Of a stretch of DNA of 64,000 bases, positions 1 through 8,546 are shown one piece after another; within the stretch, counting starts at the first letter, position 1, and the number at the start of each line of letters is the position of its first letter. The position numbers were made by a program, and so were the translations under genes. Under the pieces are notes generated by a model, which was given only the letters and a program-made list of their open reading frames with translations, did not search any database and had not been told where the DNA came from. This stretch comes from Neptuniibacter halophilus (lineage in GTDB: Bacteria; Pseudomonadota; Gammaproteobacteria; Pseudomonadales; Balneatricaceae), in NCBI RefSeq assembly GCF_030295765.1, contig NZ_AP027292.1, positions 248,001 to 312,000 of the forward strand, in the 5' to 3' direction.

Positions 1-743
1 TAGTGGCCCAGATCACCGTGGCGCGCCTCGATAAAGCCCATCTCATCAAGAATATCGCAACAATCCTGGAGCATGCTCGGGCTGCCGCAGATCATAAACC
101 GGTCTTCCGCAGTATTCAGCGGTGGCAGACCAAGATCATCGGTGAGTTTGCCGCTGGTAATCAGATCCGTCAGGCGGCCCTGATTTCGGAACGGCTCACG
201 GGTTACTGTCGGGTAGTAGCGCAGCTTATCCGCCACCATTTCACCGAAGTATTCGTTACCCGGCAGGTGCTCCTGTATCACATCGGAGTATGCCAGTTCC
301 GACAGGTGGCGTACGCCATGGGTCAGAATCACCTGATCATACTGCTCATAGATCTCAGGGTCTTTAATGATGCTCATAAACGGCGCCAGTCCGGTACCGG
401 TACTGATCAGGTAAAGCCGCTTTCCGGGCAACAGATGGTCATTAATCAGCGTACCGGTGGGTTTGCGGCTGACCAGAATTTTATCACCCACCGTAATATT
501 CTGAAGCTTTGAGGTCAGCGGGCCATCCGGCACTTTAATGCTGAAGAACTCAAGCTGGTCTTCGTAGTTGGCGCTGGCAATGCTGTAGGCACGCATCAGT
601 GGACGCCCTTCATGTTCCAGCCCGATCATCGTGAAATGGCCGTTCTTAAAACGAAACCCGGGATCACGGGTGGTTGTAAAACTGAACAGAGAATCATTCC
701 AGTGATGCACACTGAGCACTTCTTCATGACCGATATTCGACAT
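1..743 (-). CDS. fpr: Ferredoxin--NADP(+) reductase, C-terminus cut by window edge
   Basis: FAD flavoenzyme that moves electrons between NADPH and ferredoxin or flavodoxin, used in oxidative-stress defence and iron-sulfur repair. About 247 residues are visible, nearly the whole protein (family about 258). Visible motifs are RAYSIASANYE (FAD binding, about residues 51-61), GTGLAPFMS (NADP binding) and MICGSP near the end. The ATG at 743 opens MSNIGHEEVLSVHHW, typical for the bacterial Fpr subclass. It is divergent from a LysR gene, as fpr and finR are in Pseudomonas. Confident family call; the last residues lie outside the window. Confidence 0.93.
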   Translation of the reverse strand, partial: MSNIGHEEVLSVHHWNDSLFSFTTTRDPGFRFKNGHFTMIGLEHEGRPLMRAYSIASANYEDQLEFFSIKVPDGPLTSKLQNITVGDKILVSRKPTGTLINDHLLPGKRLYLISTGTGLAPFMSIIKDPEIYEQYDQVILTHGVRHLSELAYSDVIQEHLPGNEYFGEMVADKLRYYPTVTREPFRNQGRLTDLITSGKLTDDLGLPPLNTAEDRFMICGSPSMLQDCCDILDEMGFIEARHGDLGH

Positions 744-823
744 AGTTACGCCACCTGCTGTTTAAAAAAGGTATAGCTGATCTTGTGATGACAGCCTAAT
801 CCTGACTAACATATTGGTAAAGA

Positions 824-847
824 CGATTATTCTTCTAACCATAATCG
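824..847. promoter_or_regulatory. Inverted repeat in the fpr/LysR intergenic region, candidate operator
   Basis: Perfect 7-bp arms CGATTAT (824-830) and ATAATCG (841-847) are separated by 10 nt in the 116-bp gap between the divergent fpr and LysR genes. Position and symmetry fit a LysR-type binding site controlling fpr and the regulator itself. The repeat is seen directly; the function is inferred. Confidence 0.5.
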
Positions 848-859
848 GAAATACCGAAT

Positions 860-1735
860 ATGAAATATACCCTGCGTCAGTTAGAGGTATTCCTCGCCGT
901 CGCCCAGAGTGAAAATATCACCCGTGCAGCAGACCAGTTGTCGATGTCCCAGTCCGCAGTCAGCGGTGCCCTGCGAGATCTGGAAACCCAGTTTGAAATT
1001 CGCCTGTTTGATCGCATCGGTAAACGCCTGCAGATCAACGAACTGGGGAGGCTGCTGCGACCTCAGGCTGAAGCGCTGCTGGAACGGGCATCGGCCCTGC
1101 AACAGAGCCTGCAGCAGCATCAGGCTATTGGTGAGCTGAAGATCGGTGCCACCCTGACCATCGGCAACTCACTGGCCGTCGACCTGATGGCGCGCTATCT
1201 GAAACAATACCCCGAGGCCCGACTGCAACTTAAGGTAGGCAATACCTCAAGCATCGCCGAACAACTGCTGAACTATGATCTGGATATCGGCCTGGTTGAG
1301 GGGGAGATCAATCACCCCGATCTGGATATTCAGCCCTGGCTGCAGGACGAACTGGTGGTATTTGCTGCACCGGATCACCCGCTGGCCAGCAAAAACCTAC
1401 TCAGCGACAGCGACTTGCTGAGCGCTCAATGGATACTGCGTGAATCCGGCTCAGGTACCCGTCAGGCCTTCGACTGGGCGTTGCACGGCCTGCTCTCGAG
1501 CCTGAACATTCTGTTCGAACTGGAGCAAAGCGGCTCTATCATCCGCGCCGTAAGCAGCGGTATGGGGATCGGCTGCCTGTCACGTATTGCCCTGCAGGAA
1601 TCATTCGACCACGGCACACTGGTACCGCTTAACGTCGCCGGAAGGGACTTTAACCGCCAGTTGTTTATCGCCCTGAACCGGCACAAGTATCAAAGCGAAG
1701 GCATCAAACGCTGGCTCCAACTGTGTCACGAATAG
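860..1735 (+). CDS. finR: LysR-family regulator, FinR-like (fpr activator)
   Basis: 291-residue LysR-type regulator. The N-terminal winged helix-turn-helix covers about residues 1-60 (LRQLEVFLAVAQSENITRAA, then SQSAVSGALRDLE), followed by a linker helix and a periplasmic-binding-like effector domain (about 90-290). In Pseudomonas the LysR gene divergent from fpr, finR, is needed for fpr induction under superoxide stress; the same head-to-head arrangement here supports that role. The symbol rests on context plus family, not on direct comparison. It could also resemble CysB/CbbR-like regulators with other targets. Confidence 0.75.
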   Translation: MKYTLRQLEVFLAVAQSENITRAADQLSMSQSAVSGALRDLETQFEIRLFDRIGKRLQINELGRLLRPQAEALLERASALQQSLQQHQAIGELKIGATLTIGNSLAVDLMARYLKQYPEARLQLKVGNTSSIAEQLLNYDLDIGLVEGEINHPDLDIQPWLQDELVVFAAPDHPLASKNLLSDSDLLSAQWILRESGSGTRQAFDWALHGLLSSLNILFELEQSGSIIRAVSSGMGIGCLSRIALQESFDHGTLVPLNVAGRDFNRQLFIALNRHKYQSEGIKRWLQLCHE

Positions 1736-1738
1736 TTC

Positions 1739-1776
1739 GCATACATTCTGTATCTGACTGCGATCAGAATGTATGC
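1739..1776 (+). terminator. Hairpin just after the FinR-like gene
   Basis: Perfect 12-bp arms GCATACATTCTG (1739-1750) and CAGAATGTATGC (1765-1776) with a 14-nt loop begin 4 nt after the stop codon. There is no clear T-run, so it may be an mRNA 3' end stabiliser or a weak terminator rather than a classic intrinsic terminator. Confidence 0.4.
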
Positions 1777-1967
1777 CAGAGATCAGCGATCAACCGGGCC
1801 CGGCCTCCTCAACAGAGCAGACAAGGTATAAACACCAGAGACCGGTGTCCGACAGCCCCCCCTTGACCAGACACCCCAATTTTTTCGAAGCTTTGTTTCC
1901 ATCAATTCTGTTTTTTCCGAGCGTTTACTCAGGGATAGTGACTGCAACCCAATAGAGGAGTGTAGTT

Positions 1968-2312
1968 ATGAAAACCATACAGAAGCTCACCCTGACGACC
2001 GATAAAGAACATCAGACCCTGTCTTTTAAAGCGGGCTACCGGATTGTTCGCATCGAGTATCTGGTTACCGAACGCCGTATCTGCTTGTGGGTAGAGATCC
2101 CGTTACGTGCAGATATCCCGGAAACCAGAAAGACATTTGTGGTAAAGAAAACCAACGAGTCCGTGCCTTCTGATTTCATACACGTACATACCGCAGTCGA
2201 TCTGCTTAAACCCGAAGCGTTTCATATATTTGAAGTGCCTGTAACACACGACCCTGCCCAGCCCGGCTGGGACAATAGAATGGAAATGTCAGATAAAGAA
2301 CTGGCTGCTTAG
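1968..2312 (+). CDS. Small conserved protein of unknown function (DUF7352-like)
   Basis: 114 residues with no signal peptide or membrane segment. The N-terminal half reads like a compact beta domain (MKTIQKLTLTTDKEHQTLSF, then a GYRIVRIEYL segment, then CLWVEIPL). This resembles a small domain family in which a K.ILSV..Q...CLWA pattern recurs (DUF7352-like); I am not certain of the match. A strong ribosome site GAGGAG sits 8-9 nt before the ATG. It stands alone between a FinR-like regulator and an NhaR-like regulator. No function can be given. Confidence 0.75.
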   Translation: MKTIQKLTLTTDKEHQTLSFKAGYRIVRIEYLVTERRICLWVEIPLRADIPETRKTFVVKKTNESVPSDFIHVHTAVDLLKPEAFHIFEVPVTHDPAQPGWDNRMEMSDKELAA

Positions 2313-2355
2313 GCAGCCAGTGTCCCCGCCGGTTAAGTTGACAAAGTTGCACGGC

Positions 2356-2386
2356 CATATAACCTAGTAATGCACTAGGTTATATG
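2356..2386. promoter_or_regulatory. Perfect 13-bp inverted repeat before the NhaR-like gene
   Basis: Arms CATATAACCTAGT (2356-2368) and ACTAGGTTATATG (2374-2386) are exact reverse complements around a 5-nt centre (AATGC). The site lies 35 bp before the ATG of the NhaR-like regulator and 44 bp after the preceding stop codon. With no T-run and low GC it looks more like an operator, perhaps autoregulatory, than a terminator. Confidence 0.6.
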
Positions 2387-2420
2387 AGTGGTACTCACAG
2401 CCTGCAACGGAGTCAACACG

Positions 2421-3314
2421 ATGAAAATGTTGAACCTGAAACACCTCTACTATTTCTGGCTGACAGCCAGAGAAGGCTCTATTTCCCAGGCCTGTGAAAT
2501 TCTGGATTTAGCGCCACAAACACTCAGCTCGCAAATCGCTACCCTCGAAGAGAACATTCAGCACATGCTCTTTAAACGCGAGGGCCGCTCTCTGGTGATG
2601 ACACCGTTAGGCAAGGAAGTATTTGCCTATGCCAATAAAATTTTTGATATTACAGCTCAACTCGAGGAAGTGTTGCAGCAGGCACCTGAAAACCGCGCGA
2701 TCGATTTTTCAGTAGGTATTGCATCTACCGTGCATAAGATACTTGCCTGGAAAGTCATAAAACCCGCTATGCACATACCGAATAAGATTCAGCTTGTATG
2801 TAAAACATCAGACGCATATGAATTACTTCTCCAGTTAAAGCAAAAAAAAGTAGATGTGCTGATTACCGACTACCTGCCCCATGAATGTGACCGTGATGGC
2901 CTGACCGCACATAAACTTTTAACCACATCCATGTCATTCTTTTTCCAGAAAGAAAAAGCAGCCCTGCTCAGAGAGGAGTTCCCGCAAAGCCTTAATCATC
3001 ATCCTTTTCTCAGTTACGGCCGACAAACACCTTATCTGGAAAAGTTAAGAGACTGGTTCAAAATCCATAACATTCAACTCAACATCCGGGCTGAGATCGA
3101 TGACAGCGCTCTGTTAAAAGTATTAGGGCAGTCCGGGGAAGGTTTTTTCTCAGCGCCCACATTTATCGCAGATGAAATCTGTCAGCAGTATGGCGTCGAA
3201 GTGATTGGTGTTGCTAATAGCATCACTGAGGATCTATATGCGATTTATCGCGACAGCAGTCTGATTAATCCGGGTCTGGAGCAACTGCTGAACTTCAGCA
3301 ATAAAAACGTATGA
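2421..3314 (+). CDS. LysR-family regulator of the NhaR type
   Basis: 297 residues from the ATG at 2421, chosen because GGAG lies 8 nt upstream and LNLKHLYYFWLTAREGS then begins at the usual family position; an in-frame GTG at 2388 would overlap the operator-like repeat. LNxKHLYYFW and APQTLSSQIATLEE match the NhaR subgroup, whose E. coli member responds to sodium and controls nhaA and biofilm genes. The effector domain covers about residues 90-290. No antiporter gene is adjacent, so the target is unknown. It ends about 70 bp before the convergent CBS gene. Confidence 0.85.
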   Translation: MKMLNLKHLYYFWLTAREGSISQACEILDLAPQTLSSQIATLEENIQHMLFKREGRSLVMTPLGKEVFAYANKIFDITAQLEEVLQQAPENRAIDFSVGIASTVHKILAWKVIKPAMHIPNKIQLVCKTSDAYELLLQLKQKKVDVLITDYLPHECDRDGLTAHKLLTTSMSFFFQKEKAALLREEFPQSLNHHPFLSYGRQTPYLEKLRDWFKIHNIQLNIRAEIDDSALLKVLGQSGEGFFSAPTFIADEICQQYGVEVIGVANSITEDLYAIYRDSSLINPGLEQLLNFSNKNV

Positions 3315-3385
3315 ATGAAGCCCCCTCCCGGTTTATAGCCGTTAGAACATGCGACAAACCTGACCGCGTACACTGAGTCAGCCGT

Positions 3386-4018
3386 TTACGTCCAGATACT
3401 GACGGGAGGCTCATTCGCGACAGCTTTAGCTATATCTCTGGCTGAGATAAGGCCCACTAACGCTTCATAAGCATCGGTCACAGGTATCAGCGTCAGATTA
3501 TATTGATACATGACCTCCGCAATTCTTCGAATACTGGTGACAGGTTCAGCGGTAATGACCTTATCTGAGACACAGGTATTCAGCGGCGTTATTTTTAAAT
3601 TCGGGGGTTCCGATTCACTTTCAAGCAACGTTTTCACAAGCAGATCATGTGAAAATATGCCGACAATACGTTTCTTATCATTGACCACCGGTAATGCATT
3701 TAATTGCCGCTCGACCAGTGTATTCATTGCTTCATAAACCGTGCTGGTATCACTCAGCAAGTCAAATTCTTCCTGCATGATCTCATAGGCGTGGCGTAAT
3801 TCATCTTTAGGACTGGCATGAATTAAGTCACGGTATGCCTGCAATGCGGTATGGTTAGGCACAGGGTGTTTAGCAACAAAACCGGCCTGTGAGCTGTCCT
3901 GATGGAACTCACCGCTGGACTTGAGCAGCTCAGCCGAACTCTCGACAGGATTAACCCTGTAAAGCTCCTCAAGTGTGTTTCTGAAAACTCGCCCTTCATA
4001 GTCATAAATAGAGAACAT
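3386..4018 (-). CDS. CBS-domain-pair protein
   Basis: 210 residues, soluble. The first 80 or so residues (MFSIYDYEGRVFRNTLEELY) are a poorly known N-terminal region seen in marine gammaproteobacterial proteins. Two CBS motifs follow: about residues 85-140 (TVYEAMNTLVERQLNALPVV, RIVGIFSHDLLV) and about 155-205 (VTSIRRIAEVMYQYNLTLIPV, LVGLISARDIAKAV). CBS pairs usually bind adenine nucleotides and act as energy or redox sensors. No catalytic domain is attached, so it is a stand-alone regulatory module with unknown partner. A GGGTGG ribosome site precedes the ATG. Confidence 0.85.
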   Translation of the reverse strand: MFSIYDYEGRVFRNTLEELYRVNPVESSAELLKSSGEFHQDSSQAGFVAKHPVPNHTALQAYRDLIHASPKDELRHAYEIMQEEFDLLSDTSTVYEAMNTLVERQLNALPVVNDKKRIVGIFSHDLLVKTLLESESEPPNLKITPLNTCVSDKVITAEPVTSIRRIAEVMYQYNLTLIPVTDAYEALVGLISARDIAKAVANEPPVSIWT

Positions 4019-4206
4019 AGGCCACCCCGCATCTGGAATTTAATACCCGCCTGAAAACAGATTGACCTCGTTGGTAATAAATAGTTTTAAGATTTTTTAA
4101 GAACGACTCTCTCAGAAAACCTGTTATCAGGTGCAGGATTTTTTGTTTAGATAATCACAACCAGGCTACTCCCCCGGAACTGAATACACTTTTGAGGAAG
4201 GCTGAG

Positions 4207-4464
4207 ATGAAGCACATTAATCAGAGTTTAGTCAAAAGAGTACACGCCAAAATCATGCGGTTTGGTAAGCGCCTGAACGGTTGCCATCACTTCTTAGGTG
4301 GGCTGTATGCACACAATAAAGGAAAGGGATTCAGCATCGCCGTATCTGATGCCTACAACTATGTGAAACTGGGTCAGAGCAATCATCTGCAATACGAGTG
4401 CGTATCGGCTGATTCACAGGAAAGGTTTTTAAGAAAAGTCCGCAGACTGGATCAACAGTATTGA
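4207..4464 (+). CDS. Small basic hypothetical protein
   Basis: 85 residues from the ATG at 4207, which has a strong GAGGAAGG ribosome site 5-6 nt upstream; an in-frame TTG at 4192 overlaps that site and is unlikely. The protein is rich in Lys, Arg and His (MKHINQSLVKRVHAKIMRFG) with no signal peptide or recognisable domain. It is flanked by the divergent CBS gene and a convergent mmsA operon. The good ribosome site supports a real gene; no function is recognised. Confidence 0.6.
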   Translation: MKHINQSLVKRVHAKIMRFGKRLNGCHHFLGGLYAHNKGKGFSIAVSDAYNYVKLGQSNHLQYECVSADSQERFLRKVRRLDQQY

Positions 4465-4490
4465 GCCATAGCCTCTGGCAGAAACCTGAT

Positions 4491-4518
4491 AAAAAAAAGC
4501 GGCTGTGAAAACAGCCGC
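4491..4518 (-). terminator. Intrinsic terminator of the mmsA operon
   Basis: GCGGCTGT (4499-4506), loop GAAA, ACAGCCGC (4511-4518). Read on the minus strand the stem is followed by eight T (A-run 4491-4498), just beyond the mmsA stop codon. Confidence 0.85.
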
Positions 4519-4575
4519 AAAACTTACTAAGTAGAGCAAAGAATGTATAAACAATAGAGGCTACTAAGGCTGGCC

Positions 4576-6066
4576 TTAGCTCGGGAATGAGAAGCTCACC
4601 CCTTCACGCACACCGCTGGATGGCCAGCGCTGGGTGATCGTCTTGCGCTTGGTGTAGAAGCGAACCGCATCCGGGCCGTAGGCATGCAGGTCACCGAACA
4701 GAGAGCGCTTCCAGCCACCAAAGCTGTGGTAGGAAACCGGTACCGGCAGCGGTACGTTGATACCGACCATGCCCACCTGAATGTGATCAGAGAAGTAACG
4801 CGCCGCTTCACCGTCACGGGTAAAGATACAGGTACCGTTACCGTATTCGTGATCGTTGATCAGTTGCATCGCCGCTTCCATTGAATCTGCACGTACTACC
4901 TGCAGCACCGGGCCGAAGATCTCTTCCTGATAGCTCTGCATCTCTGCTGTAACGTTGTCGATCAGCGTTGCGCCCACATAGAAGCCTTCTTCATAGCCGG
5001 CAACCTGCGGGTTACGGCCATCAACCACCACGCTCGCACCATCGGCTTCCGCACTGCTGATATAACCGTTCACTTTCTCCTGATGAGCACGGGTGATCAC
5101 CGGGCCAAAGTCGTTTTCGCGGTTGCTGAACGCACCTACTTTCAGTGGTGCCATCGCTTCTTTCAACTTAGCGACCAGCGTATCCGCGGCTTCATCACCC
5201 ACGGCAACGGCAACAGACAGGGCCATGCAGCGCTCACCGGAGGAGCCGAAAGCCGCACCGAGCAGTTGGTTTACGGCGTTATCCATATCCGCATCCGGCA
5301 TCACGATGGCGTGGTTTTTCGCGCCACCCAGTGCCTGACAACGCTTACCGTGCGCGTTCGCCGTGCTGTAGATGTACTCAGCAATCGGTGTAGAACCAAC
5401 AAAGCTGACCGCTTTAACACGCTCGTCGGTCAGCAGTACATCAACTGCTTCTTTGTCACCGTTAACGACGTTGATCACGCCTTTTGGCAGACCCGCTTCT
5501 TCCAGCAGTTCAGCAATGAACATAGTGGAGGAAGGATCACGCTCAGATGGTTTCAGAACGAACGTGTTACCGCAAACGATCGCCATCGGGTACATCCACA
5601 GCGGTACCATCGCCGGGAAGTTGAACGGCGTAATACCGGCCACCACACCCAGTGGCTGGAACTCACTCCAGGAATCGATACCCGGACCGACGTTACGGCT
5701 GTGCTCGCCTTTGAGCAGCTCAGGCGCACCGCAGGCATACTCAACGTTTTCGATACCGCGCTGCAGTTCGCCCATCGCATCGTGGTGGATCTTACCGTGT
5801 TCTTCACCGATCATTTCGCAGATTTTGTCTGCGTGCTGTTCCAGCAGGTGTTTGAAGCGGTACATCACCTGTGCACGTTTCGCCGGTGGGGTGTTGCGCC
5901 ATGCCGGGAAAGCGGCTTCTGCTGCTGCAATCGCCTCTTCTACAGTTGCAACGCTTGCCAGTGCAACCTGCTTATCTGCAGCACCGGTGGATGGGTTGAA
6001 AACGTCCTGGGTGCGCGCCGCATCAGTGCGGATCTCGCCGTTAATCAGATGTCCGATAATTGACAT
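4576..6066 (-). CDS. mmsA: Methylmalonate-semialdehyde dehydrogenase (CoA-acylating)
   Basis: 496 residues. Converts methylmalonate semialdehyde or malonate semialdehyde plus NAD and CoA to propionyl-CoA or acetyl-CoA; the final step of valine and beta-alanine breakdown. Aldehyde dehydrogenase fold with ITPFNFPAMVPLWM (about residue 145), FVLKPSERDP (about 169), FVGSTPIAEYIY (about 222) and catalytic Cys in GSSGERCMA (about residue 280). The ATG at 6066 gives the standard N-terminus MSIIGHLING; longer in-frame starts have no family support. It lies 76 bp downstream of the omega-aminotransferase gene, which would supply malonate semialdehyde from beta-alanine. Confidence 0.94.
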   Translation of the reverse strand: MSIIGHLINGEIRTDAARTQDVFNPSTGAADKQVALASVATVEEAIAAAEAAFPAWRNTPPAKRAQVMYRFKHLLEQHADKICEMIGEEHGKIHHDAMGELQRGIENVEYACGAPELLKGEHSRNVGPGIDSWSEFQPLGVVAGITPFNFPAMVPLWMYPMAIVCGNTFVLKPSERDPSSTMFIAELLEEAGLPKGVINVVNGDKEAVDVLLTDERVKAVSFVGSTPIAEYIYSTANAHGKRCQALGGAKNHAIVMPDADMDNAVNQLLGAAFGSSGERCMALSVAVAVGDEAADTLVAKLKEAMAPLKVGAFSNRENDFGPVITRAHQEKVNGYISSAEADGASVVVDGRNPQVAGYEEGFYVGATLIDNVTAEMQSYQEEIFGPVLQVVRADSMEAAMQLINDHEYGNGTCIFTRDGEAARYFSDHIQVGMVGINVPLPVPVSYHSFGGWKRSLFGDLHAYGPDAVRFYTKRKTITQRWPSSGVREGVSFSFPS

Positions 6067-6142
6067 AATTTCTACTCTATAAAATCTGTAAGACTCAACA
6101 GCCCCGACGGGGCGGGGCCCTTTAAAAAATGACTGACCGGAA

Positions 6143-7489
6143 TTAGTCCAGTTCGTTAATCGATTCACCCAGCGCATTGATCAGGGAATCGATTTCGGAA
6201 ATCTCAACCGTAAACGGCAGACCCAGCTGGATGGTGTCACCGCCGTAACGCACATAGAAACCTTTCTCCCAGCACTTCATCGCGATCTGGTAAGGACGCA
6301 GCGCAGGCTCACCCGGTGCGGATTCAATCGTGAAGCCCGCCGCCAGACCGTAGTTACGGATATCGCTGATGTACTTGGTACCTTTGAGGCTATGCACCAT
6401 CTCCTGGAACTGAGGAGAGATCGATTTAACCCGCTCCACCAGCTTGTCATTCGCCAGAATATCCAGAGAAGCCAGACCCGCTGCACAAGCAACCGGATGC
6501 GCTGAGTAGGTGTAACCGTGTGGCAGTTCGAGCATGTAATCTGCACCGCCCTCAGCCATGAAGGTGTCGTAGATCTCTTGCTTTGCGATCACAGCACCCA
6601 TCGGAATCACACCGTTGGTCAACTGCTTCGCTGTCGTCATCAGGTCCGGGGTAACGCCAAACTCTTCGGCACCGGTGTTGGAGCCCATACGACCGAATGC
6701 GGTGATCACCTCATCGAAGATCAGCAGAATATTGTGCTTGTCGCAGATCTCACGCAGACGCTGCAGGTAACCCTGCGGTGGCGGGATTACGCCGGCAGAA
6801 CCGGACATAGGCTCAACGATAACCGCGGCAATGTTAGACGCATCGTGCAGCATGATCTGTTGCTCCAGATCATCCGCCAGATGAGCACCGGAATCCGGCA
6901 TACCCTGAGCAAAGCGGTTTTCCGCCAGCATAGTGTGCGGCAGGTGAATCGCATCGATGCCCTGACCGTAGATAGCCCGGTTAGGCCCAATACCACCCAC
7001 ACTGATGCCACCAAAGTTAACTCCATGGTAACCTTTCGCGCGACCAACCAGACGAGTCTTGCCGGCCATGCCTTTCTTACGCCAGTAAGCACGGGCGATC
7101 TTCAGGGCAGTTTCTACCGACTCAGAACCGGAACCGGTAAAGAACACGCGATTAAGGCCTTCCGGCATCAGCTCGGTGATACGGTGTGCAAGCTCAAAGG
7201 ATTTCGGGTGACCAAACTGGAAGGCCGGAGAATAATCCAGCTCCTTAACCTGTTTGCTGACCGCTTCGGTGATCTCCGGGCGGCTGTGACCCGCACCACA
7301 AGTCCACAGGCCGGAGAGACCATCAAAGATCTTGCGGCCGTCAGCATCGGTGTAGTAGTTACCTTCGGCTGATACGATCAGACGCGGGTCCTGTTTGAAC
7401 TGGCGGTTACCAGTAAACGGCATCCAGTGTGCATCCAGCTGCTGCTGGGTCAGGCCACATTTTGCCAGGCGGTCATTTTTGTCAGGCAT
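6143..7489 (-). CDS. Beta-alanine (omega-amino acid)--pyruvate aminotransferase
   Basis: 448 residues, class III PLP aminotransferase. Transfers the amino group of beta-alanine or related omega-amino acids to pyruvate, giving malonate semialdehyde and alanine. It closely follows the Pseudomonas omega-amino acid:pyruvate aminotransferase pattern: LDAHWMPFTGNRQF at the N-terminus, GLSGLWTCGAGH (about 57-68), FTGSGSESVETALK (117-130), DEVITAFGRMG (259-269) and PLP lysine 288 in TTAKQLTNG. ATG at 7489 with AGAGGTGG upstream. It is first in an operon with mmsA and divergent from a LysR gene, the likely regulator. Confidence 0.92.
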   Translation of the reverse strand: MPDKNDRLAKCGLTQQQLDAHWMPFTGNRQFKQDPRLIVSAEGNYYTDADGRKIFDGLSGLWTCGAGHSRPEITEAVSKQVKELDYSPAFQFGHPKSFELAHRITELMPEGLNRVFFTGSGSESVETALKIARAYWRKKGMAGKTRLVGRAKGYHGVNFGGISVGGIGPNRAIYGQGIDAIHLPHTMLAENRFAQGMPDSGAHLADDLEQQIMLHDASNIAAVIVEPMSGSAGVIPPPQGYLQRLREICDKHNILLIFDEVITAFGRMGSNTGAEEFGVTPDLMTTAKQLTNGVIPMGAVIAKQEIYDTFMAEGGADYMLELPHGYTYSAHPVACAAGLASLDILANDKLVERVKSISPQFQEMVHSLKGTKYISDIRNYGLAAGFTIESAPGEPALRPYQIAMKCWEKGFYVRYGGDTIQLGLPFTVEISEIDSLINALGESINELD

Positions 7490-7556
7490 TATCCACCTCT
7501 TCAGGGAAAACATTGCTCAATTAAGTTGACCCCATTATGGCCCACCTGTTAGGTTG

Positions 7557-7581
7557 TTAAATTCAATAAATATTAATTTAA
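7557..7581. promoter_or_regulatory. AT-rich inverted repeat between aminotransferase and LysR genes
   Basis: TTAAATT (7557-7563) and AATTTAA (7575-7581) are exact reverse complements with an 11-nt spacer, 20 bp before the LysR start and 67 bp before the aminotransferase start. The layout fits a LysR operator, but AT-rich symmetry is common by chance. Confidence 0.35.
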
Positions 7582-7601
7582 GATAAGTAAAAAGTTACCC
7601 A

Positions 7602-8531
7602 ATGAGCCGCTCCGATAACCTCCTGCCGCGCCAGCTTGGCGACGCCCATATACGCTTGCTGAGAATCTATAAAGCAGTCATTGAGAGTGGCGGTTTCTCT
7701 TCCGCCGAAGTGATTCTGAATATCAGTCGCCCGGCGATCAGTCAGGCGATCAGCGAACTGGAAAGCCTGCTGCAGATGAGACTCTGCAACCGCGGACGCT
7801 CCGGCTTTTCCATCACAGAGGAAGGCGAAGCGGTCTATCAGGCCACCTTGCAACTACTGAGCAGTCTGGAAACCTTCCGCGCCCAGATTAATGCCATCAA
7901 CACCGACCTGCGCGGCGAATTGAATATTGGCATTACCGACAATATGGTGAGCATGCCACGGATGCGTATCACCCGGTCGCTGGCGGCGCTGAAACAACGC
8001 GGTCCGGAGATTGTTATCAATATCCGCATGATTCCGCCGAATGCAATTGAAACCGCGGTACTCGACGGCCAGTTGCAGATCGGCGTGGTACCGGAACTGC
8101 GCACCCTCCCCGGCCTGAACTACTTCCCACTGTATGAGGAACGTTCGGAGCTGTACTGCAGTGATACCCACCCACTGTTCGGGCGCTACGATTCCGAGAT
8201 CAGCGAACAGGATCTGGCCAGTGCCGAAGCCGTTTTGCCCGCCTACCCTCAGGCCGCCGAAATCCGTCAGCAGCAGGCCGGGCTCAAAGCCAGCGCCAGT
8301 TCGACCGATCGTGAAGGGATCGCGTTTCTGATTCTGAGTGGAGAATATATCGGATTTCTACCGACCCACTTTGCTGAACGCTGGGTCAGGGACGGAAAGT
8401 TACGCGCGATTCAGCCGGGGCAACGCTATTTTCATACCCAGTTTATGGCAATAACCCGTAAAGGAGCCCGTACCAATCTGGTACTGGAGGCTTATCTTGA
8501 AGAACTGATTAATACAGAGCGGGCCGGATAG
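7602..8531 (+). CDS. LysR-family regulator of the beta-alanine catabolic operon
   Basis: 309 residues. The helix-turn-helix lies at about residues 15-75 (LLRIYKAVIESGGFSSAEVI, then SRPAISQAISELESLL), and the LysR substrate domain at about 100-300. It is divergent from the aminotransferase-mmsA operon across 112 bp, so it most likely controls that operon; the ligand may be beta-alanine or a semialdehyde. That is inference from gene order. No strong ribosome site is seen before the ATG, but the protein start matches the family. Confidence 0.85.
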   Translation: MSRSDNLLPRQLGDAHIRLLRIYKAVIESGGFSSAEVILNISRPAISQAISELESLLQMRLCNRGRSGFSITEEGEAVYQATLQLLSSLETFRAQINAINTDLRGELNIGITDNMVSMPRMRITRSLAALKQRGPEIVINIRMIPPNAIETAVLDGQLQIGVVPELRTLPGLNYFPLYEERSELYCSDTHPLFGRYDSEISEQDLASAEAVLPAYPQAAEIRQQQAGLKASASSTDREGIAFLILSGEYIGFLPTHFAERWVRDGKLRAIQPGQRYFHTQFMAITRKGARTNLVLEAYLEELINTERAG

Positions 8532-8539
8532 CCCGCTCT
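8516..8539. terminator. Hairpin between converging LysR and cupin genes
   Basis: AGAGCGGGC (8516-8524), 6-nt loop, GCCCGCTCT (8531-8539). It overlaps the LysR 3' end and lies just past the cupin stop codon. A T-run is absent on both sides, so it is a candidate shared 3' end only. Confidence 0.4.
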
Positions 8540-8546
8540 CAACGGT

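Noticed and set aside
3..512. Open frame of 169 residues on the plus strand
   Set aside because: It is antisense to the fpr gene, whose protein motifs are clear.
1773..1955. 60-residue open frame between finR and the next gene
   Set aside because: No ribosome site, low-complexity Pro/Ser/Phe composition and no recognisable domain; treated as intergenic.
5083..6063. 326-residue open frame opposite mmsA
   Set aside because: Shadow of the GC-biased mmsA codons; no protein features of its own.
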